This document shows positions 9,803 to 21,559 of a DNA stretch of 64,000 nt, one piece after another; positions within the stretch are counted from its first letter, which is position 1; every line of letters begins with the position of its first letter. This DNA is from Excoecaria cochinchinensis (lineage: Eukaryota; Streptophyta; Magnoliopsida; Malpighiales; Euphorbiaceae), in assembly GCA_947683425.1 (NCBI GenBank), contig CANTUQ010000158.1:1860001-1924000 (forward strand), written 5' to 3'. The position numbers and the translations under genes were made by a program. Under the pieces are notes generated by a model. The model was not told where the DNA came from. It saw only the letters and a program-made list of their open reading frames with translations, and made no database searches.

Positions 9803-11027
9803 TGTAAGCACCGTGTCCCGGAGCGGTCCGGATCAGAGGTTACCCTATGATGAAATCAATGTCCGAGCCTGTATGAGGGGCTAGATTTGGAGGTTTTAGT
9901 CCCGCGTTCCATGAGAAATGAGGCTTTTTACCATTCCTGGGCAGAGGGAGAGAAAAACAGAGGTTTTTTCGAGTCGAAAGGAATTTTGTCCTCCACAGAC
10001 GGCCAGCCCGTCTGTGAAGTCAGCCCGTCGTTCCGAGTCACCGACGGCTTGTGGTATTTTTCGACGCCCGTCGGAAAGTCACCGCCCCTGTCAGAACGCC
10101 GCCTGGTTTCCCGGAGCACGCAACCGCTCCGACGCCCGTCGGTGGATGTGGCAGGGCCGTCGGACGAATCCTTGTGTCAGAAGGATTCTTCCGATGCCCG
10201 CCTCCATACACCGACGCCCTTCGGTCGTGTCTGGCTATAAAAGCTCCAGATTTTCACTTGAAAAGGGTTGGAAAAATTTTCAAAGGAGGAAACTCTGCCC
10301 AATTTCAAGCAAATTTTCTCTCTCTTCCAACAAAACACACTTTCTAAGGAAATATATTGAATCAAGGATCAAATCAATCAAAACGAACTAAAACTAATTA
10401 GTTTTCTTTAGATTTTGACTCCAAAATCGGTCTTTTGAGGGGTTGAAAAAGAAATAGCTTATTTTCTTTCTTCGATCCTTCATCTTTCGCTTCTCGTGGA
10501 ACGCGCGGGACTCTAATCAACACAAGAATCTCACCCAAAGCGATTATCTGAGGGTAAATATTCCGGATTCCTTCTCTATATTATCTCATATTTATTTCTT
10601 ATTTTGTGGAATTTTTGAATATCTATCATTATTTTCTTTTATTTCGACTCTGTTATCTGCTTTTGAGATAAAACCCACTTTTTGGCTTTGAAAAGGTTTT
10701 TTCTCCATTATGTTTTTTTCGGAGACGGTGGTGACCGACGGGTCATCTTTATCACCGACGCCCGTCGGTCACCCACCTACAGACGCCCCTCCTTGAGTGA
10801 GAAACGGACATCTCGGTTACCTTAACCGACGCCAGTCGGTCAGCCAAGGAAGGCCGTCGGTGGGTTCTGTCTCCATCCTTTTAAATCATTTTTTTATCTC
10901 TTTCAAGTCTCTTTGACTTCTTATATGTTAATTTTATGTATATTAACATCTTTTAACTTTCTATGAGTGTATATTGATCCTCTTGGATAATCCCGAGTTT
11001 GAGCAGCTGTCTACAATGTTTGGAGGA
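9803..11027 (+). repeat. Truncated Ogre LTR Z (sense 5' half)
   Basis: Starts TGTAAGCACCGTGTCCCGG and follows the sense strand of LTR Y (3753 down to about 2528) closely throughout, including both GC-rich motif clusters. Homology stops after TTTGGAGGA at 11027, where unrelated sequence begins, so about 0.8 kb of the LTR is missing. It is inserted in the Athila 3' ORF; the five bases before it are atcgt. It is not the partner LTR of element Y, because the orientation is opposite. Confidence 0.8.
10236..10243 (+). promoter_or_regulatory. TATA box of LTR Z promoter
   Basis: TATAAAAG in the context GGCTATAAAAGCTCC, directly downstream of a GACGCCCGTCGG cluster (about 10000-10228). Core-promoter role is inferred from motif and position. 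Confidence 0.55.
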
Positions 11028-11134
11028 CCCCCCAGCTGCCGCAGACGCCATTTTCCACCAAAAATGGGATTTTTTTTTATTTCTTATCATTTTTTCCGAG
11101 ATTTTGAAAGATATTTCATATTTTTAAACCCAAA
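11028..11134. other. Short unassigned segment between LTR Z and the CACTA element
   Basis: 107 bases beginning CCCCCCAGCTGCCGCAGACG, then AT-rich. I could not match it confidently to any other part of the window; it may be the remnant of the site into which the CACTA element inserted. Confidence 0.3.
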
Positions 11135-12110
11135 CACTACAATAAATTTGACTTTTTGTGATAATTTTTTTAATGACGCATAAAATTTCGTCACTAATTA
11201 TAACTTACAATGACGAAATTTTTTAAATGTCATCATACTATTTATTACTGTGACAAATTTGTCTTGCGTCAGTTTATATTTTAATTTTCGTCACTAATAG
11301 ATTAATTTTGTAACGAAAAATATATTTCGTCATAATTTCTTTAGGAGGAAAAATTTCCCACCTTTTTTTTGTAGGGAAAAAATTTAATAACGAAATAATA
11401 ACTTACTGCAACGTATAAATTCATCACAAAATAGATATTTTTTTTTACGAATTACTTTTGTCATAATTAAATAAATTAGTGACGATAAAACATTTTGTCA
11501 CAAATAAGATATGGAGATAAAAAAATTTATAATTATTTTTTTTTGAAAAATTTTAGTTCCAAAAGTAATTTTATATATGACAAATAAATGTGTCACAAAA
11601 ATGAATAATTTGTGATGAGATATAATTTCATCACCTTTGATATGAAGGGGGAAAATTTCCAGCCTTTTTCTTTTGGAAGGAAAAAAATTAAAGAAAAAAA
11701 TAATTATTTGTGACACATAAAGTCTATCATGAAATACATATTTTTTTGTGACGTAAATTAATTTTGTCACAATTTAATGAATTAGTGACGATAAAATTAT
11801 TTCATCACAAAAAATAAATATATTATGACGAAATACAATTTCGTCACCAGTACAATCAATTTATGGCAATAATAATATTTGTCACAATTAGTTATAATGT
11901 TAATATATGATAAATAAATTATGTCATAAAAAATAATTAAATTTATGACAAATAAATGTGTCACAAAAATGAATATATTGTGATGAGATACAATTTTGTC
12001 ACATTTAATATGAAAGGAGAATTTTCAACTTTTTTTTTAAAGAAAAAATGTAACGAAAAAGATAATTATTTGCCAAATATAAATTTTGTAATGTTTTAAA
12101 TATTTTGGTA
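11135..12110. repeat. Left subterminal repeat region of the CACTA element
   Basis: Many copies, in both orientations, of a motif near TTTGTGACGAAAT / ATTTCGTCACAAA, spaced at tens of bases. Such subterminal arrays are the transposase-binding regions of plant CACTA elements. The repeats are AT-rich and diverged. Confidence 0.65.
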
Positions 12111-12224
12111 TTGTGAATAATAATTTAGTAGGTCAAAAATTTATTGGAGGTTAACCATTGGCTCAAAAAACTTGAAATTTTCTTTAGAATGTACATTATT
12201 AAATAGATAAATAATCTTATTTAA

Positions 12225-12228
<4 letters not shown>

Positions 12229-12256
<28 letters not shown>
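12229..12256. repeat. TA dinucleotide microsatellite
   Basis: About fourteen TA units in AT-rich DNA inside the CACTA element. Confidence 0.85.
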
Positions 12257-12265
<9 letters not shown>

Positions 12266-12339
12266 TTATAAATAAAAATATCCTAAGCCTAGATTTACCT
12301 TGACATATAAAAGAATAAGAAAGAGAGGAAGAAAATAAA

Positions 12340-12640
12340 AAAGGAAAAAATGGGAAAAGAAAGAAAGAGGGAGAGAACAGAGAGGATGGAGGGAGATCGA
12401 AAATTAGAGAGAGAACGCCACCGTCTTCTTCCCTCCGTTCAGCCTCCATCTCTGCCTTCATTTTACGTGATTTCTCTCTCTTTCATCCGTCTTCTTCCAC
12501 CGGGGCTGCTAGCTGTCCAACATCGCCGCCACCCACCCTACCATCTTTCTCTCTTTCTCTCGCTCTGCATTTCTGGTGACCGGAAAGAGGACGACGACTT
12601 GCGATTCCAAGTACACGGTCGAGAGATATGTAATTAATTT
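12340..12640 (+). other. Possible captured gene 5' exon (leader-like) in the CACTA element
   Basis: A GC-richer, CT-rich block (runs of CTTCTTCC and TCTCTCTTTC) followed by purine-rich coding-like sequence and a candidate splice donor around GAGAGATATGTAATT near 12630. It resembles the 5' UTR and first exon of a plant gene. A 95-codon frame (12350-12637) crosses it but I do not recognise it. It may belong to the same donor gene as the PP2A-A exons or to another. Confidence 0.3.
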
Positions 12641-14293
12641 TTGTTATTTTTATTTATTATTAATTTTTTTGGGTTGTTGCATGTTTGTAGAAAACCCTTG
12701 CTAAAATCTATCTGTTGATTGTTTATTTTGTTAATAATGGTTGGATTTTCTTAATTCTTTTGTTGATTTGTTTATTTAGTATTAAAACAGATGAATCCCT
12801 TGTATTTTCACTTAATAATCTGGATTTGTAAAATACTGAATTGAAATTTTGAAATGTCTACCAGATTTAGATTTGTTCATTTTAGTGTAATATCTAATAG
12901 CATGTTAAGAAAATGAAAATTTAAAGAGTAGTTAAATTAGCAATCCTCCTTTTATGTTTTAATTATTTATTTAAGAGATTTTGGTAGTCACACCAGCTTT
13001 AGATTTGTTTAAATTAGTCTAATAGTAAACAGCATATCCAGAACAATTCCACTGTAGTATTGCTTCGGTTATTATATATTAGCTTGAAAGATTGATCTGT
13101 TCCTTTAATCTTCAAGAGACAGAAATTGGCTTGCATCCATGTCAAAGGTATGCTTAATCTTTGATGTAATATTTGCTTTCAATTTGTTACATGTAGTTTG
13201 TTTATGGAGGTTTTCCATAGCTTAAATTCTTTATGGAGGTTTGTCATAGCTTAAATTATTGTTTATTTTATACTTGAAATTTAAAGAGTCAAAAATATAT
13301 GGCAAAAACTGCTGCTGCTGTAAATTCTTTAAGGAGCTGCTGCTATAATTGGATTGTGGAGATTTAATAGATCGTTAGATTCATGCATTGATCTTATTCT
13401 TGATTTGGATGGAAGTTGGATGCGAAGGGAATTAGCAAATATGTAGGTCCCATAGCTTCTTTTCTTTTTTTCATTTTATATAAATACAAAGCACACTTGC
13501 CCTTGTGCGCTCACACACACACATATATATTGATTTAATTAATAGTGTCCACTTTGTTTCCCTGTAATATGCAATGTAGTGAGGTTCTCTGACATAAATG
13601 TATCTTGCTGAGATTCTATGCTAAGACCTTCCAGTTGGATCTCCCTAGGGGACTATAAAAATGAGAATACGAGATTAAGTTTTGATTTAAAATTATTGAC
13701 TCAAACTAAACTGAACTTTTTAATGAATTGATGACATTTAGTGACTCCAGGTTTTAAATAGCACAATAAACTTCAAACAGATCTAGACTCTGGTTTCAGG
13801 CTCTCAGCAGCCAGTAGCACTGACAGTATTATTGATGTCATTCTCTCAGTGAAAGTTAGTTGATTAATTGATTGACTTTGACTTTATATAATACTTCAGA
13901 TCTACACAGTGTCTAACCTTTTATTTATTTTCAATCAAAGTTTGAGTACCTCAGTTGAACATGAAAATAGTTGAAAATATTTACAAATAGTTGCAGTTTT
14001 TTTTACATTAGTTTTTATGTTTTCTTGTTTTATTGTTCTAAGCATTTGATGCAAATTATCCTCCTTTTTCTTTTTGCTGCATTTATCCTATTAATAATGG
14101 ACAAATCATTTGAGTTTTCTGTTGCACTTGTTTTATCTCATGTTATTTCAAAAATACTTGCTGGCATGAAGATCTTGGACTTTAGTTATTTTAATAGATG
14201 CTTCTGCTTTTTAATTGATAATTTATTATTCCAATTGTTTATGAATTTGTTGCTTGCATCCCAATTTGCTGGTTTCTCATTGGTCTATTTTAG

Positions 14294-14644
14294 GTCCGAT
14301 CTTGTTCCTGCATATGTTCGGCTACTTTGTGGTAATGAAGCTGAAGTACGTATAGCTGCTGCAGGCAAAGTTACTAAATTTTGCCGAATTTTGAGTCCAG
14401 AACTTGCAGTCCAGTGTATTCTTCCTCGTCTAAAGGTATTCATATTTATGAATCAGTTAACCTATTTCAAGCAAGTCTCGTCTTATGTAGTTATGATCAA
14501 TTGGCAGTGCTTAGGTGCCAAACCTTAGTTGATATTTCAGCTTTTTAAGATTGTCTGCTATAGGAATTATCCACTGATTCATCTCAACATGTTCGTTCTG
14601 CATTGGCTTCAGTTATAATGGGAATGGCACCAGTATTGGGGAAG
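14294..14644 (+). pseudogene. PP2A 65-kDa scaffold (A) subunit gene fragment, two exons
   Basis: The A subunit is a cytoplasmic/nuclear HEAT-repeat scaffold that holds the catalytic and regulatory subunits of protein phosphatase 2A. Exon 1 (14294-14435) encodes DLVPAYVRLLCGNEAEVRIA then AAGKVTKFCRILSPELAVQC; exon 2 (14564-14644) encodes ELSTDSSQHVRSAL then ASVIMGMAPVLGK. These match the middle HEAT repeats of plant PP2A-A nearly residue for residue. Introns keep AG/GT borders (tttag before, gtattc after exon 1; ctatag before, gtaagc after exon 2) and the reading phase is preserved. Only about 74 of nearly 590 residues are present; no flanking HEAT exons were found. It lies between CACTA subterminal regions, so capture by the transposon is the likely origin. 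A following exon-like segment after a TTTGTAG acceptor (15053) is not recognisable. Confidence 0.85.
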
Positions 14645-15239
14645 GTAAGCATTATGTATTTAAGTGCTTTTATTTTAAAGAAAGCACGATTGCCATTGGA
14701 ATGTACCTGAAAGTACAAATTTACTATTCTTACAAAAGGTGGATTTTTGCTGCAACTGCATATTTCTAGGTTGAACTGATATTTTGTGATCTTGTTTAAG
14801 CTGTTATAATTGTAAAACAAAATTATGTTTTCTCGTTGAATTCTAATGGTTTTGCCATACCTTGCAATTATGTTGATATATAAGATATATTTATACCTAG
14901 GCATGACAGCCTTCAAATTGAGTTTGTAACAGTTGAATGCTTTTACTTAGGTGACAGATTGATATTCTTGTGTCATACTATTATATTGTTCTTGTTTTAA
15001 TGTTTTGCATATGGTTGAGTTTTTTTTATCTAATATATGTTTTTTTTTGTAGGAACAAGATGCACATTTTGAAGTTTCAACAGAGTTTATTTTTGAATTA
15101 CGGATTAGGATATTTTAATTTTTTGCATTATGTAGTATTTTTATATTTAATTGACCTTTTGTTTAAATAAATACTTTATATTAGTTGATTGACAATTTCT
15201 TTTACAAATTTAATTGATTATATAACATTAAATTTAAAA

Positions 15240-15793
15240 TGTGTCATTTTTAATACAACGCATATATGACAAGTATATTTGTCATAATTTATCGACTTGT
15301 TAGTTCATAAATTACGATGTAATGTTTACAATTACGATATTAATATTGTAATAAAAAATATAATTTAATTACAATAAAAAATTGTCACTAAAACTATTTT
15401 TTGTGACAATTATTTTTATCCGTATTTATGCCACTAATTTGTAAAATAATATGACGATTTAGATTCATCATTAATATACATTAATTTAATGACGAAATCA
15501 TTTTTCGTCGCTTAAAGTATTAGATTTAATGACGACATTAAATATTTTATGACAAAAATTATATTTATTTGTGATGATAATTACGTAACCAATACTTAAT
15601 GGTTTTAACTAGAAGCAGAATTTCGTTATTAAAAATATTTAATTTCGTGACGAATTTTAAATTTATCATAAAAAAGCCAATTTTTTGTGATGATAAACAA
15701 TATAATGTGACGAAATATAATTTTATTTGTGGCATAATTTTTGTCATGAAAAGTAATAAATAAACATGACAATAATTATTTTCGTCACAAAAA
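15240..15793. repeat. Right subterminal repeat region of the CACTA element
   Basis: Copies of TGTGACGAAAT/ATTTCGTCACA-like motifs in mirror order to the left side, ending with TTTTCGTCACAAAAAATG. The terminal CACTA repeat expected about 20 bases further is not recognisable. Confidence 0.6.
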
Positions 15794-15799
15794 ATGCAT

Positions 15800-17241
15800 G
15801 AACATCAAAAGAAAAGAGAAAAAGGATGGCCACTGTTCACGTGGCCGTCAAGCAAACAAAAGGGAAAAAATAACAACAATTGATTAACAATTTGATTTAG
15901 TTGACAAACTACGATTATTAAATTAAAAATGCAAGATTGGCATGTTTAATTGATTATTTACATGTTATCACAATGAACATAAATATTTACATGGCAAAAA
16001 AATCAATCAAAATAAAACATATTAAATAATTACATGTTAAGAATAATAAGAAAATGAAGCAAAACAAATTAATTACATGTTAAAAATAAGAAATCATGGC
16101 AAAATAAATTAATTATATGTTAAGAATAAGAAATCATGACAAAAGAAATTAATTGATTACATGTTAGAAATAAAATAATTAAAACAATATTTACATGAAC
16201 AAAATAATAAAAAAATAATAGAATAAGATAAATAAATAATTAGTTCGGACCCCAGAAAATTTACCCTCAGATTTGGATTTAATGGAATAATGATGATCAT
16301 CTTGAAAAATTACTCGAACAAATAATTTAGCAATGAAATTAATCCCTTTTGTTTATGGAGAAAACAAAGAAATTAATTCGAATGCTGATTTGAAAGTGAA
16401 AATTAATTCCTTTTGTTTATGGAGAAAACAAAGAAATTAATTAGAATGATTAAGAATTGAAACTTGAATTTCCCATCTCAATTAATCCTTGTTAATGGAA
16501 AAAATAGTAGTCTGAACTTTTTTTGAAGAAAAAATCCAAGAAGAAGAAAAGAAAAAAACTCTCAAAAATCTGATTTCAAAAATAATGGAGGCTCCCCCCT
16601 TTGGTTTTTTTCATCTCAAAATATTTATATGATGGAAAAATAAAACCCTAATTTTATTAGGAAAAGAAATTTGATTTTAATTCAATTTCCTACCTTTTTT
16701 AATGATAAAATCAGCTTTTAATTATTAATTATCTAAAAAATGATTTATAATTTAATTTGGACTCAAAAATATTAATTTTGGGTGAAAAAACTTGTTTTGG
16801 GCGGAATTGGTGAAAAACGGAGGAATCGGCGAAAAATGGCAGAATCGGCGAAATCTAGGAGCAGGGGGGCGAGAAGAGGCGAGCTGCACATGCTACGCGG
16901 GAGCGCACAAAGCGCTCAGAGGGCGCACGTGGGGACGCTCGCGTAGTGCTCCGTGCGAGCCCGTGCATAGCCCTGGGGGCGCTCGCCCCCAACGCACCGC
17001 AGCTGCCGTAATGGTCCGAATTTTTTTTTTTAAATTCTAATTTGAAACTTTTTGACCTAAAATTAATACTTTCAAACTCATTTTTTATTTTTAATTTTTA
17101 AAATAATGTTTTTTATTTTTTTTCTTTAAAAAGCAAATTTTCAGCAGAAAAATCACCACTTCAATATTTTTGCATACGAGCGGGCATCTAATCATCATTG
17201 GATAACCCTGATCTGGGCCGCCTCGGGACCCGGTGTTTACA
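15800..17241 (-). repeat. Ogre-like LTR fragment X (sense 5' part)
   Basis: The right end CGGGACCCGGTGTTTACA at 17241 is the sense start (TGTAAACACCGGGTCCC). The order right to left matches the B LTRs: 'gcatctaatcatcattgg' block, a GC-rich island (16790-17010), a TATA-like box (sense CATATAAATATTTT near 16625), then the 'tttaccctcagatttgga' block at 16260. The left limit is uncertain (about 15800-15850). It is inserted in, or abuts, the Tekay element H whose protease follows at 17242; the five flanking bases are cccct. Confidence 0.7.
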
Positions 17242-17323
17242 CCCCTCGTGGAGGTTCATCCTAGGGTAAGAGATCAAGGAACCCTCAAGTAAATTCTCTA
17301 GAAACGGAGCTCCATCTGAGTTA

Positions 17324-17758
17324 ATGGACTGTCCTAAAATGGCACCAGTGAGGGTCTATGCGATGAGAGCTCGGGATGAGCAGGATGCGCCTAAAGTGAT
17401 TGTCGGTAAGTTCCTACTCTATGACACTGAGTTATATGCTCTAATAGACCGTGGATCCACACACTCATATTTATGTTTTGATAAATTGTATGCTAAATTG
17501 CATGATTTTGATCAGTTAGATTATGAGATTTTTGTGACCAGTCCCTTAGTGCATAATGTCAATGAGAGTAAAGTGTATAGGAATTATCCCTTAGTGGCTC
17601 AAGGTATAGAGTTTCCAATTGATTTGATCGATTTTCCTTTTTATGAGTTTGATCTAATTTTGGGAATGGACTGGTTGTTTAAGCATCGGGCTGTAATGGA
17701 CTTTCATAGAAAGATCGTAGTACTTCAGAGTGGAGATCAGTCTTTAGTTGTGGTTTGA
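17324..17758 (+). pseudogene. Protease domain of chromovirus H
   Basis: Aspartic protease that would cut the gag-pol polyprotein inside the particle. The 145-codon frame contains ALIDRGSTHSYL, the catalytic Asp motif (chromoviruses of this clade usually have D-x-G-S here), followed by FDLILGMDWLFKHRAVMDF and the flap-side HRKIVVLQSGD segment. It ends at a TGA where the linker to RT should continue, and RT lies in other frames. Gag is missing to the left, where LTR fragment X begins. Confidence 0.82.
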
Positions 17759-18831
17759 GGTCTAGGTTCTGGTCCTTTGGGTAATGTAATTTCGGCTATG
17801 CAAGCTAGGCATGATGTGAGGCATTTTTGGCTATGGTGTTGGATTCTTGGAGTAGTCAGGTAAAGATTCAGGATATTCAAGTGGTTAAGGAGTTCGAAGA
17901 TGTGTTTTCGAGAGAGTTGCCTAGTTTGCCTTCGGAGAGAGAAGTGAAACTATCCATAGAGATTATGCCGGGTACTGCTCCTATTTCTATAGCACCTTAT
18001 CGAATAGCTACTATAGAATTGAAGGAACTTAAGACTAGGAAATATTAGATAAAGGTTTTAACAGACCTAGTGTATCTGCATGGGGTGCTTCGATGTTGTT
18101 TGTCAACAAAAAGGACGAGACGCTAAGGATGTATATTGACTATCGCCAGATCAATAAAGTCACTGTGAAGAACAAGTATTTGTTGCCTAGGATTAAAGAC
18201 CTTTTTGATAAGTTGAGAGGAGCTAGAATCTTTTCTAAGATTGATTTGTGGTCCGGTTATTATCAGTTTCGGGTTAAGGATGCGGATGTTGTTAAGACTA
18301 CTTTTCGGATGCGATATGGCCACTCTGAGTTCTTAGTGATGCTGTTTGGTTTGACCAATGCACCAGTGGCTTTTATGGATTTATTGAACAGGGTGTTTAG
18401 GCCGTATCTCGACCAATTTATTGTGGTGTTGATTGATGACATCTTGGTATACTCGAAGAATGAAAGTGAGAAAGAGGAACATTTGCGTTTGGTACTTCAG
18501 ATGTTGAGAGATCACCAGTTTTTCGCTAAGTTTAGCAAATGTGATTTCTGGTTGAAAGAGGTGTCTTTTCTAGGATATATTGTTTCCTCAAACGGTATTC
18601 GAGTGGATCCATCAAAGATTGAGGCTAGTATGGATTGGAAAGCACCTCCGAATGTGCCTGAGGTAAGGAGCTTTTTGGGTTTTTGCTGGATATTACAGGC
18701 GGTTTGTCAAAGGGTTTTCGGTTATCGCTGCACCGATAACGAGACTTCTTTGGAAAGGTGTGAAATTTGAGTGGTCTGACAGATGTCAAGCGAGTTTTGA
18801 GCAGTTGAAGGTTTTGTTGGTCAAGGATCCT
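17759..18831 (+). pseudogene. Reverse transcriptase of chromovirus H, frameshifted and split
   Basis: RNA-dependent DNA polymerase of the element. The linker (EFEDVFSRELPSLPSEREVK, 17890-17950) and the palm/finger region (18093-18690) are in different frames. Motifs visible: YIDYRQINKVTVKNKY, GARIFSKIDLWSGYYQ (first catalytic Asp), FGLTNAP, and IDDILVYSKN, the YxDD-type motif with Ile for Tyr/Phe. A run of five T at about 18676-18680 shifts the frame just after RSFLGF. The domain is then cut at 18831, after LLVKDP, by insertion of element B; the following residues resume at 35411. Confidence 0.88.
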
Positions 18832-19964
18832 TGTGACGCGCGACGAACCCCGGGTGCCCCGAACGCCCACTTTCAGAGTGTTCGAGAGAGGTTCATGAAA
18901 TTTGTAAGAAATTATAAGTGCGTCTATTTTGGGCAACAAGGAGATTTTTTGGAGTCGCCACCCAATAGAACATTGGGAAAGGTCGTCTAGCCTCATTCAG
19001 CCTACAACAGCATTTATGTCTATTTTGGGCAAGCCAGGGATATTTTGGAGTCCTAATAGAACATTGGGATGATACTCTAACCTCATGGAGCCTAAGACGA
19101 TGCAAGTTGGGCTTATTTTGGCAAAAAGATATATTTTAAAGACCCCACCCCAATAAGACATGGAAATGGTCCTCTAACCTCATTGATCCTAAGACTAGAG
19201 ATGGTTCGGGACTTCCCATTTATTCATACCTTGATTAAATTATAATTGAATTTTGAATTTAAGATTTCATTCCTTTCCTCAAACAATTTTAATGCAATAA
19301 TTATAGCGCATGTCAATCACATAATTAAAGCGGTAAATAAAACAAGATTAAAATAAAGTAAATAAAAATGCAATAAATTACAACAAAACTAGGAGCGGAA
19401 TACAACCCCCATTGTAAATAAAATATAAATCATACATAAAACGGGATATTTATTAAGGATGAAGACATTGGTCCTCACATGCATAGTTAAAGAAAATAAT
19501 TTTAAAGTGACAATTTATTTGGATGGAAAAACTAGGACATTGGTCTCATTTTTATTAGAAAAAGTTCCAAGTTAATTAATAGAAACATTTTTGTGATTTT
19601 CCTTTTAGCGTGCCTAAAATAAACAATTTTATTAGGAATTACATTTGACAAAATAAATAAAAAGCCAAATAAAGTAAATAATAAAAATAAATGATCAAAC
19701 CAAACGAGCCTCCTGGATCTCCTCGTTTGCTCGAAAGAATGTCCAAAAAGGGAAAATAGATATTGGAGTCAAGAACAAATACAAAAAATTAATGTTAGTA
19801 ATCAAATCAATTAAATCAATTAAACATATAATAAATAATAAAATAAAATAAAATAAGATGACATCAAAATGACAAATAAATTAAAATAAATGAAAAAAAA
19901 ATCATTATGAATGACAAAAAGATTAAATGATATGATTGAAATAAATAAAACAACATGTTAATGA

Positions 19965-19966
<2 letters not shown>

Positions 19967-20030
<64 letters not shown>

Positions 20031-20047
20031 TATTATTATTATTATTA
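19967..20047. repeat. AAT microsatellite that reverses to ATT (palindromic), in 3' LTR of B
   Basis: About 20 AAT units followed without a break by several ATT units, so the tract can fold on itself. The matching place in the other LTR (33909-34020) has the same design with a different copy number. Confidence 0.85.
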
Positions 20048-21089
20048 TAATTAAATGATAATAATAATATATAAACATATTAAATAAAATAAATATACAA
20101 ACAATAGAATAAATAAATAAATGAAAACAATAAAAATTTACATGCTAATCAATTAAATATGAACAAAAATAAATAAAGGAAAATAAAAGAGAGATCAAGC
20201 CTAGAATGTTTACCCTTAGAGTTTGGATTCGATGAACGGAAAAAAGTGATTGATTTCCTTACTTTGTTTTGAAAAATTAGAGTTAAATATAATAAAAAAT
20301 TGAAATTTTATTCCAAGAAATAAATTTGCTTAAAAAAATGATGAAATAAAACAAAAAATTCTCAAGAACAAAGAATGAATTTGTTTGTCTAAAACATGAT
20401 ATTTATTGATTAAAGAAATAAAAATATTCTCAAGAACAGACAATTATTTTTGTTTGTCTCAAGAAAAAAAATTATTTATTAAAAATATTGTTTTTTAGAA
20501 AATCAAATGAAAAAAATTGGATTTTAAGAACAAACAATTATTTTATTTGCCCCAAAATCCATTTTTCATCAAAAAGGGATTCAAATAAAAATCTTTGAAA
20601 AAACTTATGTGAAAAAATAATTAAAAGACAAAAGTAAGAAAATTGAATTTTTAAGAACAAACAATCACTTTATTTGTCTCAAAAATCAATTTTTCATCAA
20701 GAAAATTCCATCTAAAATATTTAGAAGAAATTCTATTGGAAAAGAAGAAAAAGAAGAAGAAGAAGAAGAATTGAACTTTTTAACTTTTAGAAATTTTTAA
20801 TTTTGAGGAGAAAACCTAAAAAGATGTAGAGAGAACTTTTTTTAGAAGAAAAGAAGAAGAGAAAATGAAGAAAAAACCCTAAAAATCAATCCTCCCCTTT
20901 TTTGTTTTATCTTATTCTATTTATATCAAAGAAAAAAAGGAAAATATAATTAATTAAGAAAAACTAACTAATTAATTCAAATATTATTTATCTATATTTA
21001 AAAACGGAAAAAATCTTAAAAAACCTTTAAAAAATGGGATAAAAAATCAAATTTGGTGAAAAAATCCCGAAAAAATCAAATTTGGGCCA

Positions 21090-21255
21090 AAATCAGCTTT
21101 TTCGGCGGAACTGGGGCGACCAATGCGCGTTGGTGCAAGCGACGGGCGTCGGGCGTACGCGCTAGCAGAGCGGAGCGATGACCCGTGCGTCGCTCGTGTA
21201 GCACCTGCGCTATCGCTTCGCTCGCCTGCGGGCTGCCGCAGCGCCCCGACGCGGC
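21090..21255. promoter_or_regulatory. CpG-rich island upstream of the TATA box in LTR of B
   Basis: Contains GCGACGGGCGTCGGGCG plus further CG-rich inverted segments, in otherwise AT-rich LTR DNA. The paired LTR carries the same island at 35038-35210. Promoter-proximal position is seen; function is inferred. Confidence 0.4.
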
Positions 21256-21468
21256 CCACATCCAATTTTTTTTTAATTAACTGAAAACACTATAATTTTA
21301 AAATTTCATTTTTCAAATTTTATTTTTAATACATTTTTTATTATTTTTTTATTATAAAATGCAAATTTGACAAGCAAATCATCACTTTCAACCTTTTTGC
21401 CTGTGTACAGGCATCTAATCATCATTGGGTAACTCTAATCTGGGCTATCTCAGGACCCGGTGTCTATA

Positions 21469-21487
21469 GTTGCCCCCAATTTTGGAG
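21469..21487 (-). other. Polypurine tract of element B
   Basis: Sense CCAAAATTGGGGGCAAC-type sequence directly before the 3' LTR. The same sequence stands next to the 3' LTR of W (49944-49962). It would prime plus-strand DNA synthesis. Confidence 0.7.
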
Positions 21488-21559
21488 AAACTAATACACT
21501 AGTGCCTAGATGAGCCAAAATTCAGAGAAGAAGGAAAGAGATGCGTACCTGAGGTAGCC

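Larger units (their letters stand above)
11135..15793. mobile_element. CACTA-type DNA transposon carrying a host gene fragment; right terminus lost
   Basis: The left end CACTACAATAAATTTGAC at 11135 is a CACTA-type terminal repeat. It is followed by about 1 kb of short subterminal repeats built on TGACGAAAT/ATTTCGTCAC. The mirror-image subterminal region occupies about 15240-15793, ending TTTCGTCACAAAAAATG, but the expected TTGTAGTG terminus is not found there, so the right terminal repeat appears eroded or deleted. No transposase frame is seen, so it is non-autonomous. The centre (12340-15170) contains gene-like DNA with intact splice sites, including two exons of a PP2A scaffold subunit gene. 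Boundaries at the right are approximate. Confidence 0.65.
18832..21468 (-). repeat. 3' LTR of Ogre element B (2637 bp)
   Basis: Sense start TATAGACACCGGGTCC (TG mutated to TA) at 21468, next to the polypurine tract; sense end CGCGCGTCACA at 18832. Collinear with the 5' LTR at 32757-35405. Holds an AAT/ATT microsatellite, a TATA-like box (sense TATAAATAG near 20922-20914) and a CpG-rich island (21090-21255) directly upstream of it. Confidence 0.87.

Noticed and set aside
1704..11027. LTRs Y and Z as the two LTRs of one element
   Set aside because: They are in opposite orientation, and Y's gag lies to the left of its LTR.
13971..14528. 185-codon frame over the PP2A-A exon
   Set aside because: Only the 142-bp exon inside it is coding; the rest is intron read through.
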